Of a stretch of 64,000 bases of DNA, positions 17,399-25,999 are shown one piece after another. Origin of the DNA: Paenibacillus crassostreae (GTDB lineage Bacteria; Bacillota; Bacilli; Paenibacillales; Paenibacillaceae). Where the stretch lies: the NCBI RefSeq assembly GCF_001857945.1, contig NZ_CP017770.1:4154001-4218000 (forward strand). Direction: 5' to 3'. A program made the translations under genes and the position numbers. Each line of letters opens with the position of its first letter. Within the stretch, counting starts at the first letter, position 1. Under the pieces are notes generated by a model. The model saw only the letters and a list, made by a program, of their open reading frames with translations, made no database searches and had not been told where the DNA came from.

Positions 17399-18414
17399 AC
17401 GAGCGATACTCACGACAAAAACTTTTTGCACCCATAGGAGAAGTAGGACAACATAAGCTAAATACGAAGCATGTCCTTATTATCGGTGCTGGGGCATTAG
17501 GAACAGGGAATGCCGAGGCACTCGTAAGAGCAGGTGTAGGTAAACTCACGATTGTGGATCGCGATTATGTTGAATGGAGTAATCTACAACGGCAGCAACT
17601 ATATCGTGAATCTGATGCGGAGTTACGAATACCGAAAGCTATAGCAGCTCAGCGGAGGCTTGGGGAGATCAATTCAACGGTAGTAGTAAATGCTCATGTG
17701 ATGGATCTAACTACATTTGAGGTAGAAGATATGACTCTGGGTGTTGATGTGATTGTTGATGCAACAGATAATTTTGATACCCGGTTACTTATTAACGATA
17801 TCTCTCAAAAGACACGAATACCTTGGATTTATGGTGCATGCGTTGGGAGCTACGGCATCACGTATACTATAATTCCCGGGGAGACACCTTGTTTGAACTG
17901 CTTACTTGAAACAGTCCCATTAGCTGGAGCCACCTGCGACACTGTCGGAATTATTAGTCCAGCAGTACAAATGGTAGTAGCTTATCAGACGGCAGAAGCT
18001 TTAAAGTTATTGGTAGGTGATCGAGCATCTTTACGTAGTAGGCTTACTTCCTTTGATCTGTGGAATAATCAGCACTCTTCCATTAATGTACATAGCATGA
18101 AGAGGGAAGGCTGCCTTTCCTGTGGAGATAAGCCGACTTATCCTTACCTTTCAGAGTTGAAGCATACAAGAACGGTCGTATTATGTGGGAGAGATACAGT
18201 TCAAATTCGACCACCTGCACCCATAAAGCGAAATTTAGAAGAACTTACAGCTGTTTTCTCCCATCAAGGATACCGAGTGGAACACAACCCATACCTAGTA
18301 TCGTTGTATACGGGGAATTATAGGTTAGCTATTTTTCAAGATGGTAGAGTATTGGTTCACGGGACGAATGATATTGTTATGGCAAAAAACTTGTATCATC
18401 AGTATTTAGGCTGA
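17395..18414 (+). CDS. thiF: ThiF/MoeB-like adenylyltransferase
   Basis: Activates the C-terminal glycine of ThiS with ATP. Nucleotide-binding [22 protein letters not shown] and [14 protein letters not shown], the DATDNFDTR segment, and two CxxC pairs (CLNC and CLSC) for a structural zinc. The C-terminal portion ([13 protein letters not shown] onward) is the extension seen in Bacillus ThiF/MoeB proteins. TTG 17395 overlaps the thiG stop by four bases. It is the last gene of the operon; thiD and tenA, which accompany these genes in B. subtilis, are absent here. Confidence 0.92.
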   Translation: MNERYSRQKLFAPIGEVGQHKLNTKHVLIIGAGALGTGNAEALVRAGVGKLTIVDRDYVEWSNLQRQQLYRESDAELRIPKAIAAQRRLGEINSTVVVNAHVMDLTTFEVEDMTLGVDVIVDATDNFDTRLLINDISQKTRIPWIYGACVGSYGITYTIIPGETPCLNCLLETVPLAGATCDTVGIISPAVQMVVAYQTAEALKLLVGDRASLRSRLTSFDLWNNQHSSINVHSMKREGCLSCGDKPTYPYLSELKHTRTVVLCGRDTVQIRPPAPIKRNLEELTAVFSHQGYRVEHNPYLVSLYTGNYRLAIFQDGRVLVHGTNDIVMAKNLYHQYLG

Positions 18415-18439
18415 TAAATTAAGATGGCAACAAAATAAT

Positions 18440-18508
18440 AGAAGCCCATAGACCCGCTATGTGTACCCTTTGCCAAGGGGAATTCACACGTGGTCTGGGC
18501 TTCTTTCT
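18440..18508 (+). terminator. Long branched terminator of the thiazole operon
   Basis: AGAAGCCCATAGACC (from 18440) pairs with GGTCTGGGCTTCT ahead of TTCT. An inner stem GTGTACCCTT/AAGGGGAATTCACAC closes a small loop. The T run is short, so termination may be incomplete. Confidence 0.75.
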
Positions 18509-18542
18509 GGTAAGTATACTATCAATGAAGTAAGTTGAATAA

Positions 18543-18729
18543 GATACTTTAAATTTAGAAGAAGAGGGGTGTACACATATTCGTGGACATGAGTTAGACT
18601 ATTATTTAGATCGATTAAATGAAGTTCGCAAGCGAACCAATAATTTGTTATTAACGGTAGATGATGAGTGGCTTTATAAAGAAGAGGATTTCTGGTATAA
18701 CAAGCAATCAAATTACTATTTAAGCTTGA
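18543..18729 (+). pseudogene. Fragment of a DinB/DUF664 family gene
   Basis: An open stretch without a usable start encodes LEEEGCTHIRGHELDYYLDR, then LNEVRKRTNNLLLTVDDEWL and FWYNKQSNYYLSLK, matching the middle of DinB-like (DUF664) proteins. A stop lies just before (TAA 18540), the metal-binding N-terminal helix and the C-terminal HRGQI-type His region are missing, and similarity ends where the ribosome site of the next gene begins. It appears to be the leftover of a deletion on both sides. Confidence 0.7.
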
Positions 18730-18741
18730 AAGGAGATTCAG

Positions 18742-19476
18742 ATGAAAGCATTAATACTCGCTGCCGGTTACGCAACAAGACTCTATCCAATCACGCGAGA
18801 TAAACCTAAATCATTATTGCCTATTGGTAAACAGACCATTTTGGATTATATGATGGATCAATTAGACGAAATAGATGAGATAACCGAAATTTTTATCGTA
18901 AGTAATGATAAATTCTTTCAAGCTTTTGTAGATTGGTCTGGATCGAGAAAATGTCATTCTAGAATTCGTATTATTAATGATGGAACAACTTCTGTGGAGG
19001 ATAAATTAGGCGCAATAGGCGATATCCATTTCGTCATTGAACAGGAACAGATCGAAGATGATCTGATCGTGTTAGCAGGAGATAATATCTTCACATTTGA
19101 TCTTAAGGGATATATTCGGTTCTTCCAAGCGAAGTTGGCAGATACTATCTTAGTTCAGTCATTAGATAATCTAGAAGATCTGCAAAGAGTGGGCGTTGTG
19201 GAGCTGGATACCGAGCGGAGAGTTTTATCTTTTGAGGAGAAACCGATTGTGCCTAAGACGAATATTGGGGTGTTCGCTATCTATATCTATAGACAAGATA
19301 CTCTGCCCTTGTTCGATCAATATTTACAAGAAGGTCATAATCCAGATGCACCTAGTTATTTTCCTGAATGGTTACATACTCGGAAAGAGATCAGGGCTTA
19401 TTTCGCTGATGGCGATATTTATGATATAGGGACGCATGAAGCGTATCAGGAAGTTCAAGAACTTTATAAAGGGTAG
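18742..19476 (+). CDS. Sugar-phosphate nucleotidyltransferase family protein
   Basis: NTP-transferase fold of 244 residues. The nucleotide-binding signature is ALILAAGYATRLYPITRDKPKSLLPIG, followed by IIVSND-like, VLAGDNIF (metal Asp) and FEEKP (sugar-binding) motifs, as in glucose-1-phosphate thymidylyl- and uridylyltransferases. AAAGGAG precedes ATG 18742. No pathway genes are adjacent (a NUDIX gene follows 33 bases on), so the nucleotide and sugar cannot be named. Cytoplasmic. Confidence 0.87.
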   Translation: MKALILAAGYATRLYPITRDKPKSLLPIGKQTILDYMMDQLDEIDEITEIFIVSNDKFFQAFVDWSGSRKCHSRIRIINDGTTSVEDKLGAIGDIHFVIEQEQIEDDLIVLAGDNIFTFDLKGYIRFFQAKLADTILVQSLDNLEDLQRVGVVELDTERRVLSFEEKPIVPKTNIGVFAIYIYRQDTLPLFDQYLQEGHNPDAPSYFPEWLHTRKEIRAYFADGDIYDIGTHEAYQEVQELYKG

Positions 19477-19509
19477 TCATCGAAAGAGTCAGGAATCGGG
19501 GGATAACAC

Positions 19510-19944
19510 GTGAAGAGTCCTATTTTCTATGGAGCTGTACATTTATTATTTTATCGTAATGAGAATGAGGTATTGCTTCTTAAACGGCAGAATACTGGAT
19601 TTGAAGATGGAAAGTGGAGTGTTGTTGCAGGAAGGATCGATGGGAATGAAGAAGTCATCGAAGCTGCAATTCGAGAAGCTAAGGAGGAATCTGGTGTTGA
19701 TATTGAGCCCTCTCAGCTGGAATTGGTAGGGGTTATGCATAGGAAAAATACAGATAGTGAATGGATAGATTTTTACTTGAAAGTTGAATCGTGGAGCGGG
19801 GAAATTAGCAATTGTGAACCTCATAAATGTGAGGAGCTTACATGGTTCAAAGTGAATGAGATGCCGGAAAATATGATTTCTTATATAAGAACAGCTATCA
19901 ACAAAAACCATGATCAAATGTGGTTTGAAAGTTACGGATGGTAG
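19510..19944 (+). CDS. NUDIX hydrolase
   Basis: Small pyrophosphohydrolase of 144 residues. The complete NUDIX box GxxxxxExxxxxxxREUxEExGU is seen as GRIDGNEEVIEAAIREAKEE followed by SGV. A GTG start follows GGGG at 19510. Substrate is unknown; typical ones are oxidised nucleotides, nucleoside diphosphate sugars or Ap4A. It is followed by the SRAP gene and another NUDIX gene, a possible nucleotide- and DNA-housecleaning group. Confidence 0.9.
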   Translation: MKSPIFYGAVHLLFYRNENEVLLLKRQNTGFEDGKWSVVAGRIDGNEEVIEAAIREAKEESGVDIEPSQLELVGVMHRKNTDSEWIDFYLKVESWSGEISNCEPHKCEELTWFKVNEMPENMISYIRTAINKNHDQMWFESYGW

Positions 19945-19988
19945 GAAGAATAGTAGTGTTATTATTATAGCATTCGGGGGCGTTAAAA

Positions 19989-20666
19989 ATGTGTGGACGT
20001 TATACGATAACGGTCTCTATGGAAGAGCTGTTAGTTAGATATCTCACGAAGGATTCAACCATGCCCCGCTACGCCCCGAGATATAATGTTGCTCCCATGC
20101 AATTTATTCCTGCTGTCATACATAATGGATCTGAGAATCGATTAGGCGAACTTCGTTGGGGGTTGGTCCCATCGTGGGCGAAAGATCAGAAGATAGGTAG
20201 TAAAATGATTAATGCCCGAGCGGAGACACTCTTAGAGAAAGCATCGTTTAAGCGCCTTGTTAGCCAACGTCGTTGTATCATCCCAGCAGATGGCTTCTAT
20301 GAATGGAAGAAGACAGGTAGTAATAAACAACCTATGAGAATCGTTATGCGCGATGGTGATATCTTCTCTATGGCAGGTTTGTACGATATTTGGATGGATC
20401 CCGAAGGTAAGAAACTTAGTACCTGTTCCATTATCACTACATCTCCTAATAGCCTTATGGCAGATATACATGATCGCATGCCTGCTATTTTACATCGCGA
20501 CCATGAGTCACAATGGCTGAGCAGAGACAACCATAATGAGATGGCACTAATAGAATTACTACGTCCATATGAGGCAAGTAAAATGTTCGCTTATCCTGTC
20601 TCCGCTGATGTTGGCAATGTGAAGAATGATTCGAAGGAGTTAATAGATGAGCTACACCAAAAATGA
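19989..20666 (+). CDS. yedK: SOS response-associated peptidase (SRAP), YedK/HMCES-like
   Basis: Abasic-site DNA shield protein of 225 residues. It begins MCGRYT; Cys2 becomes the N-terminal residue that forms a stable thiazolidine link with abasic sites in single-stranded DNA. Other conserved residues are the Asn of INARAET, the Glu of GFYEW and the His of IHDRMP. GGGGGCG precedes the ATG. The stop overlaps the upstream-most start of the next NUDIX gene, suggesting one transcript. Confidence 0.93.
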   Translation: MCGRYTITVSMEELLVRYLTKDSTMPRYAPRYNVAPMQFIPAVIHNGSENRLGELRWGLVPSWAKDQKIGSKMINARAETLLEKASFKRLVSQRRCIIPADGFYEWKKTGSNKQPMRIVMRDGDIFSMAGLYDIWMDPEGKKLSTCSIITTSPNSLMADIHDRMPAILHRDHESQWLSRDNHNEMALIELLRPYEASKMFAYPVSADVGNVKNDSKELIDELHQK

Positions 20667-20680
20667 TAAGGATGGTTGAC

Positions 20681-21298
20681 ATGAATCTGAAATGGCTTGA
20701 ATGGGCTAAACAAATCCAGGCAATCAGTCAGAATGGACTAGCATATTCCAAGGATATCTATGATCTAGAACGTTTCGAACAATTAAGGGATCTTAGCATA
20801 ACGATATTAAATGAATATACGGATGTCGAGGTCGAGAAGATCAGAACCATATTTGCAAGCGAGAAGGGTTATGCTACTCCTAAAGTGGATGTACGTGGAG
20901 TTGTGTTTCAGAATGATGAAATTCTACTTGTGAGGGAACGTCTTGATGGAGCATGGGCTTTACCGGGGGGATGGGCGGATATTGGGCTCTCACCACGCGA
21001 AGTTGTTATCAAGGAAATTAAAGAAGAATCAGGGTATGATGTTAGAACTATTCGGTTATTGGGAATATTGGATACGAAATTTCATGATCACCCACCATCT
21101 GCACTACATGTATATAAAGTATATATTCTGTGTGAAATCATCGGTGGTGATGCCTCAGGTGGCATGGAAACATCTGAAGTGAATTTCTTCAAGGAAGATC
21201 AATTACCAGAATTGTCGACTGAAAGAGTGACAGAGAAGCAAATCAAAGAATTGTTTAAATTTCTAAGAGAAGCTGATAAAGAGATTTTATTAGATTAG
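20681..21298 (+). CDS. NUDIX hydrolase with N-terminal helical domain
   Basis: About 205 residues. The first 60 form the helical extension (Nudix_N_2 type) seen in ADP-ribose and related pyrophosphatases of Bacilli (LKWLEWAKQIQAISQNGLAY). The NUDIX core has LPGGWADIGLSPREVVIKEI followed by KEESGYDV. The frame reaches ATG 20663 over the SRAP stop, but AAGGATG precedes ATG 20681, which also gives the usual family start. A strong terminator follows. Confidence 0.9.
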   Translation: MNLKWLEWAKQIQAISQNGLAYSKDIYDLERFEQLRDLSITILNEYTDVEVEKIRTIFASEKGYATPKVDVRGVVFQNDEILLVRERLDGAWALPGGWADIGLSPREVVIKEIKEESGYDVRTIRLLGILDTKFHDHPPSALHVYKVYILCEIIGGDASGGMETSEVNFFKEDQLPELSTERVTEKQIKELFKFLREADKEILLD

Positions 21299-21317
21299 TT
21301 TTAATATCGAAAGTCAA

Positions 21318-21358
21318 AACAGCACTGTCAGACGAATAATCTGATAGTGCTGTTTTTT
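21318..21358 (+). terminator. Strong terminator between convergent genes
   Basis: A 15-base stem with one G-T pair (21318-21332 with 21340-21354) and a 7-base loop, followed by six T in total. The A-rich side upstream could also serve the opposite strand. Confidence 0.88.
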
Positions 21359-21383
21359 GAATAACATATGCTGTAGCAGAAAC

Positions 21384-23849
21384 TTAGATAAATAAATTAA
21401 TACCGGATTGATCAGCTTTTCCTAAGTAGTAGCCAACACCACCGATTTGAACGTTATCAATTAATTCTTCGCGTGTTATTCCCATAATGTCCATGGACAT
21501 CTGGCAGGCAACAATCTCTACCCCTTGATCAAGGGCAGATTGGATTAGTTCTTCTAGTGATGAGACATTATTTTTTTTCATAACCCCTCGAATCATCTTC
21601 GAACCCATTCCCATCATATTCATTTTGGACATAGACAATTTACTGCTACCTCGAGGCATCATAATACCAAACATTCGTCCAATGAAGTTTTTATCGACTT
21701 GCACTTTATCAAGCTTACGAATGATGTTTAAGCCCCAGAAAGTGAAGAACATCGTTACTTTTTTACCACTTGCTGCTGCACCGTTAGCAATAATAAAGGA
21801 AGCTATCGCTTTATCAAGATCGCCACTAAATACGATCATCGAAGTACCATCAGATGTAGTCGGGGCAGCTTGTCCAGTTGTTGTCAACACTTTATCCTGT
21901 TTCTTTAAATAAGATTCAATCACCCCATTAGTAGTTCTGTTCACTTGAAGAACTTGATTTCCGGACATCTGTGCCCATGCTTTCACATCTTCAAAAAAGC
22001 CGGGATCAGAGGCAGTTACATGAAGAACTTCACCGTGATTGAGCTGGTCCATTTTTAATTTTAGCTGAATTAATGGTCCAGGGCAGGAAAGTCCACAAGC
22101 ATCGAGATGATGATCAGCGTGAATTATTGTATCGTTAGTGGTAGCAATTTCCTCGAGTGCTTTTGTAAGGCTATGATCAGTCGATACATGTACTTTTGGT
22201 GTAGGTTTGTAGTTAGCCATTTGATATGTCTTGTAACCACCAGTGAGATTACGTACCTTGAATCCTTTTTGCGTCAAAATTCGTGAAGCCGTGTACCCTC
22301 TTAACCCTACCTGACAGTAAACCCATAATTCCTTATTAGGATCAAGTAGATGTAAAGAATTGCGTAGATCATCAACTGACATCAAATGTGAACCAGGGAT
22401 ATGTCCATTATTGTGTTCAATTTGGGAACGAACATCGATTAGAACGGTATTCTCTAGATCACGGGTCTCTAAATCTTGTGGTACAAAAACGGAAGTTCTA
22501 TTCCGTAAAAGATTCTCTGCTGTGTAGCCTGCCATGTTGACAGGATCTTTAGCAGAGGAATAAGGTGGAGCATAAGCAAGTTCAAGCTCAGTTAGATCTG
22601 TAACTGTTCCATGGAAATGGATGACTGTGGCGATATCGTCAATTCTTTTATCTACCCCATCAAATCCAACAGCCTGTGCTCCTAATACGGTGCCTTTGTC
22701 GTTAAATAAGAGCTTCATCGAAATAGGAGTGGCTCCAGGGTAGTAAGAGGCATGTGAGCTTGGATGAACATATATGACATGATAAGGTATATTCAAACGC
22801 TGCAATGTTTTTTCGTTATTCCCAGTGGTAGCTCCGGTTAAGCCAAATACTTTAATGATAGAAGTCCCTTGTGTTCCTTTGTAGATGGAGTCTAATCCAG
22901 ATACATTATCTGCGGCGATTCTTCCTTGTTTGTTGGCAGGACCGGCTAATGGAATAGCTGTCTTGGTGCCATTCACATAATCATGAACTTCAATAGCATC
23001 CCCAACGGCATAAATATTGTTAAGATTGGTTTCTAATCTATCATTGACAATAATATGGCCACGGGGTCCAAACTCTAACCCACTATTCTTTAAAAAGTTA
23101 GTATCAGGTGTTACGCCAATAGCTAATATCACCATATCACTGGATAGAATATGACCATTAGTTAAGTGTACCTCAATCTGATCTTCTGTTTCGGTGAATG
23201 ATTGAACACTGTTGGAGAGCTCTAAATTTACTCCATGCTCTTCAAGTTCCTTCATTAACATGTTGGACATCTCAGCATCAAAAGGTGCAAGGATATGGGA
23301 CCCAGCTTCTATTAAAGTGACATCAAGTCCAATTTCTTTTAAATTCTCGGCCATTTCTACACCGATAAATCCTCCGCCGATGACAATTGCCGAATTTGCT
23401 TTTTGCTCGGTAACCTTTTGTTTAACTCGATCAGTATCAGGAATATTGCGAACTTTATATATTTTTGAACTCTCAATGCCAGGTAAGTTGGGTTGTATCG
23501 GCTTAGCACCAGGTGACAGAATAAGTTGATCATAACTTTCTTCATAAATGCCACGTTCCTGGCTTCGTACGGTAACCTTATTCTCATCTGGATGAATGGA
23601 AATCACTTCACTATTTATGCGAATGTCAATATTGAAACGTTGATGCATTGCTTCAGGAGTTTGTACTAATAATTTCGAACGATCTTTGATTGAATCCCCG
23701 ATATAGTATGGGAGTCCACAATTGGCGAAGGAAATGTAGGAATCTCTTTCAAACATAACGATATGTGCATCTTCATCTAAGCGACGTAATCTTGCAGCAG
23801 CAGAAGCACCACCGGCAACACCACCTATAATAAGAACTTTCTTACTCAT
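21384..23849 (-). CDS. cdr: CoA-disulfide reductase fused to rhodanese, TusA and DsrE-like domains
   Basis: Sulfur-handling fusion of 821 residues. Residues 1 to about 450 are a pyridine nucleotide-disulfide oxidoreductase with FAD motif VLIIGGVAGGASAAARLRRL, NAD motif AIVIGGGFIGVEMAE and the single active-site Cys44 in FANCGLPYY, as in CoA-disulfide and persulfide reductases. Next comes a rhodanese domain with Cys512 in VYCQVGLRGY, a TusA domain with Cys585 and Cys589 in DACGLSCPGP, and a DsrE-like domain from about 655 to the end. All domains retain their cysteines except that the DsrE part shows a Cys in VACQMSMD. GGAGGAG precedes ATG 23849. It overlaps the end of its ArsR regulator gene. 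It likely reduces polysulfide or CoA persulfide and relays sulfane sulfur. Confidence 0.93.
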   Translation of the reverse strand: MSKKVLIIGGVAGGASAAARLRRLDEDAHIVMFERDSYISFANCGLPYYIGDSIKDRSKLLVQTPEAMHQRFNIDIRINSEVISIHPDENKVTVRSQERGIYEESYDQLILSPGAKPIQPNLPGIESSKIYKVRNIPDTDRVKQKVTEQKANSAIVIGGGFIGVEMAENLKEIGLDVTLIEAGSHILAPFDAEMSNMLMKELEEHGVNLELSNSVQSFTETEDQIEVHLTNGHILSSDMVILAIGVTPDTNFLKNSGLEFGPRGHIIVNDRLETNLNNIYAVGDAIEVHDYVNGTKTAIPLAGPANKQGRIAADNVSGLDSIYKGTQGTSIIKVFGLTGATTGNNEKTLQRLNIPYHVIYVHPSSHASYYPGATPISMKLLFNDKGTVLGAQAVGFDGVDKRIDDIATVIHFHGTVTDLTELELAYAPPYSSAKDPVNMAGYTAENLLRNRTSVFVPQDLETRDLENTVLIDVRSQIEHNNGHIPGSHLMSVDDLRNSLHLLDPNKELWVYCQVGLRGYTASRILTQKGFKVRNLTGGYKTYQMANYKPTPKVHVSTDHSLTKALEEIATTNDTIIHADHHLDACGLSCPGPLIQLKLKMDQLNHGEVLHVTASDPGFFEDVKAWAQMSGNQVLQVNRTTNGVIESYLKKQDKVLTTTGQAAPTTSDGTSMIVFSGDLDKAIASFIIANGAAASGKKVTMFFTFWGLNIIRKLDKVQVDKNFIGRMFGIMMPRGSSKLSMSKMNMMGMGSKMIRGVMKKNNVSSLEELIQSALDQGVEIVACQMSMDIMGITREELIDNVQIGGVGYYLGKADQSGINLFI

Positions 23850-24138
23850 GATTTAAATCTCCTCCAATAAAAGTGTCTATTATTATCTTAATTCTAGGAT
23901 CAACTACGCTGTAATTCACTTCAAGTCCGTTACGATCAGTTTGCACGATGCCCACAGAACGTAACTTCTGTAAATGTTGAGATACTGTCGATTGAGGCAG
24001 ATCAAGGCATTCTTGCATGTAAGTCACATTGCAGATTCCTTTCTCTAAAAGCCCCTTTACGATACAAAGTCGAACGGGATGTGCTAATGCTTTCAATATC
24101 TCTGCAGTTTCGTTATATGCTTTGAAATTGTTATCCAA
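23842..24138 (-). CDS. ArsR family repressor of the sulfur operon
   Basis: Winged-helix repressor of about 98 residues: LKALAHPVRLCIVKGLLEKG, then DLPQSTVSQHLQKLRSVGIV and a wing NGLEVNYSVVD. Three cysteines (29, 40 and 48 counted from the upstream GTG 24150) could sense persulfide or a metal. GTG 24150 overlaps the GAGGTG ribosome site, so TTG 24138 is the better start. Its 3' end overlaps the reductase fusion gene by 8 bases. Palindromes lie across its promoter -10, indicating autoregulation. Sulfide or persulfide sensing is inferred from the partner gene. Confidence 0.87.
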   Translation of the reverse strand: MDNNFKAYNETAEILKALAHPVRLCIVKGLLEKGICNVTYMQECLDLPQSTVSQHLQKLRSVGIVQTDRNGLEVNYSVVDPRIKIIIDTFIGGDLNHE

Positions 24139-24163
24139 TGTGTTGTTCACCTCTTCATTAATT

Positions 24164-24204
24164 CGTTATAACGTAATATTACGATACATTGATTTATAAT
24201 TCAA
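24164..24204 (-). promoter_or_regulatory. arsR-cdr promoter with overlapping operator palindromes
   Basis: On the minus strand TTGAAT (24204-24199), a 17-base spacer and TAATAT (24181-24176) form a good promoter. The perfect palindrome CGTAATATTACG (24172-24183) contains the -10, and a second, CGTTATAACG (24164-24173), follows around the start point. A bound ArsR dimer here would block RNA polymerase. Confidence 0.72.
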
Positions 24205-24266
24205 GTATGATTGATATTTAAATCAATTACAACTTGAAATATAGTCAGTTTTAGGTTATTATTAAT

Positions 24267-24281
24267 TAATAATAATTATAA
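24267..24281 (+). promoter_or_regulatory. PerR box-like operator upstream of fur
   Basis: TAATAATAATTATAA differs from the PerR consensus TTATAATNATTATAA at one position. It overlaps a perfect 20-base AT palindrome (24256-24275). In Bacillus subtilis fur is repressed by PerR, so this is a plausible peroxide-linked control. AT-rich sequence makes chance matches easier. Confidence 0.5.
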
Positions 24282-24333
24282 ACAAGCGATTAATTAGCAT
24301 TTTCATAAAAATTCAAGGAGGTGTCATTGATCT

Positions 24334-24807
24334 ATGATTAAAGAACGGATTGATGAGATCAGAAAACAATTGACTGCCAAAGGATTTAAACTTACAGCAC
24401 AACGGGAAGCCACTGTAAAAGTACTGTTAGAGAATGAAGATAATCATTTAACGACAGAAGAAATATATATGATAGTTAAGAAAGACATTCCTGAGATTGG
24501 TATTGCAACAGTGTATCGAACATTGGAGTTGTTGAAAGATCTTCATGTAGTTGAGAAGGTTAATTTCGGTGATGGTATCGCTCGCTTTGACTTACGCCGT
24601 CAGAATCAAGCACATTTCCACCATCATTTGATTTGTACGGAATGTGGAGCAGTTCAGGAAATATTGGAAGATTGGTTATTACCGTTAGAAGTTCGGGTTG
24701 AACGTGAATTTGGCTTTACCGTTTCTGACCATCGTCTTGATTTCCAAGGAGTATGTCATTCATGCAAAACCAATCAAGTCAATGCGACCTGTAAAGCTGT
24801 TTCCTAA
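24334..24807 (+). CDS. fur: Ferric uptake regulator Fur
   Basis: Iron-dependent repressor of 157 residues, closer to Fur than PerR or Zur: LTAQREATVKVLLENEDNHL, PEIGIATVYRTLELLKDLHV, VEKVNFGDGIARFDLR. Metal sites are the HFHHHLICTECG segment and the second CxxC, CHSC, near the C-terminus. AAGGAGGTG lies well placed before ATG 24334. It is divergent from the arsR-cdr operon, with a shared 200-base AT-rich control region that contains a PerR-like box. Confidence 0.93.
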   Translation: MIKERIDEIRKQLTAKGFKLTAQREATVKVLLENEDNHLTTEEIYMIVKKDIPEIGIATVYRTLELLKDLHVVEKVNFGDGIARFDLRRQNQAHFHHHLICTECGAVQEILEDWLLPLEVRVEREFGFTVSDHRLDFQGVCHSCKTNQVNATCKAVS

Positions 24808-24835
24808 AAAGGGGAATATTATCAAAGGAAATTAC

Positions 24836-24864
24836 GAGCCCAGAGATGATTCTGTGGCTTTTTT
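24836..24864 (+). terminator. Terminator of fur
   Basis: AGCCCAGA (24837-24844) pairs with TCTGTGGCT (24851-24859) with one bulged base, followed by six T. Confidence 0.7.
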
Positions 24865-25023
24865 GTTTATATACATACATCCTGAACATATGTATATTTT
24901 GCATGATCTACATTACTGAAATAGGTTATTATGTATTAAAGGGATTATTCATGAATGGACGATCTAAGATGGTGTAAGAAGTTTATTATAAAATGACATC
25001 TAGTTAAAGGAGCTTAATCTATC

Positions 25024-25905
25024 ATGTGGTTGTTACTCGCTGCTCTTTCTGCCCTTTGTTTTGGGTTAAGGGGGATTTTTTATCATTGGTCATCACAGCA
25101 AGGAATGGATCGTAATTTAATGTTATTCGGTGTCTTTTTCACGGGGGCGGTTGCAAGTGTGTCAGCTAGCTTTATCTTTGGTCAAGAGTGGAATACGAGT
25201 GCACTAACAGGTCTACTAATGGGGACATTCTCATGTATTGCTAACGCATGTATGTTTCAAGGATTTACTGTAGGTAAGTCTTCCATTATTGCGATTCTAA
25301 CAGGACTACCACCGGTCGTAGTTGTGGTTCTGGCATACATATTATGGGGAGAAACATTAACCTTAGGACAGCTATTGGCTTTTGCCCTCATCGTTGTTGG
25401 TATATTAACAGTACGTTATTCTAATGATCTGCGGATCGGAAATCTACAAGGTGCCCAATGGGGACTATTAGCTATGCTATTCTTCGGTATGAATGATATG
25501 GCTGGGAAATATTCTACCAAATTAGAAGCGGATCTATTCCCAACGCTTTCCTACATGTTTGTAATTGGTTCATTATTTTTTGCGGTATGGTGGTTTATTC
25601 AGAAGAATCAACGTAATCAGAAAGAACCGAGCACTGATGTCAAACTAGTTCAAAAAAGTCGTTGGACTGAGAAACGCACTTTCTTCTGGGGGATGTTGAT
25701 CGGGCTGACGAATTTCTTCGGAATGATATTTATTATTAATGCATTTGATCATGGAGTAACTAGTCTAGTCTCAGCCGTAGTGGCGATTAATGTACTCCTC
25801 ATCCTTTTATATACTCGGGTATTTGTGAAAGTAAAATTTAGTAGATTAGAAGTAACGGGTATGGCTGTGTCATTAATCGGTATATTAACACTTCGATTGT
25901 TATAA
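25024..25905 (+). CDS. EamA/DMT superfamily transporter
   Basis: Integral membrane protein of 293 residues with ten predicted helices in two EamA halves. The first half has LAALSALCFGLRGIFYHWSS and ends VVGILTVRYS; the second repeats VSAVVAINVLLILLYTRVF and ends SLIGILTLRLL. Such proteins export or exchange metabolites such as amino acids, sugars or nucleobases; the substrate cannot be told. AAAGGAG precedes ATG 25024. Monocistronic by spacing. Confidence 0.88.
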   Translation: MWLLLAALSALCFGLRGIFYHWSSQQGMDRNLMLFGVFFTGAVASVSASFIFGQEWNTSALTGLLMGTFSCIANACMFQGFTVGKSSIIAILTGLPPVVVVVLAYILWGETLTLGQLLAFALIVVGILTVRYSNDLRIGNLQGAQWGLLAMLFFGMNDMAGKYSTKLEADLFPTLSYMFVIGSLFFAVWWFIQKNQRNQKEPSTDVKLVQKSRWTEKRTFFWGMLIGLTNFFGMIFIINAFDHGVTSLVSAVVAINVLLILLYTRVFVKVKFSRLEVTGMAVSLIGILTLRLL

Positions 25906-25999
25906 TGAATAATAAATAGAGGAAATGGACAGAAATCTAACGAATAATAAAATGTAAAGCTATAGTAAAAGGATTGACTAAAAGGAGTGATTCCTGATA

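Noticed and set aside
18484..18711. A minus-strand reading frame of 75 codons
   Set aside because: The plus strand here carries a recognisable DinB-family fragment and the minus frame has no ribosome site or family resemblance.
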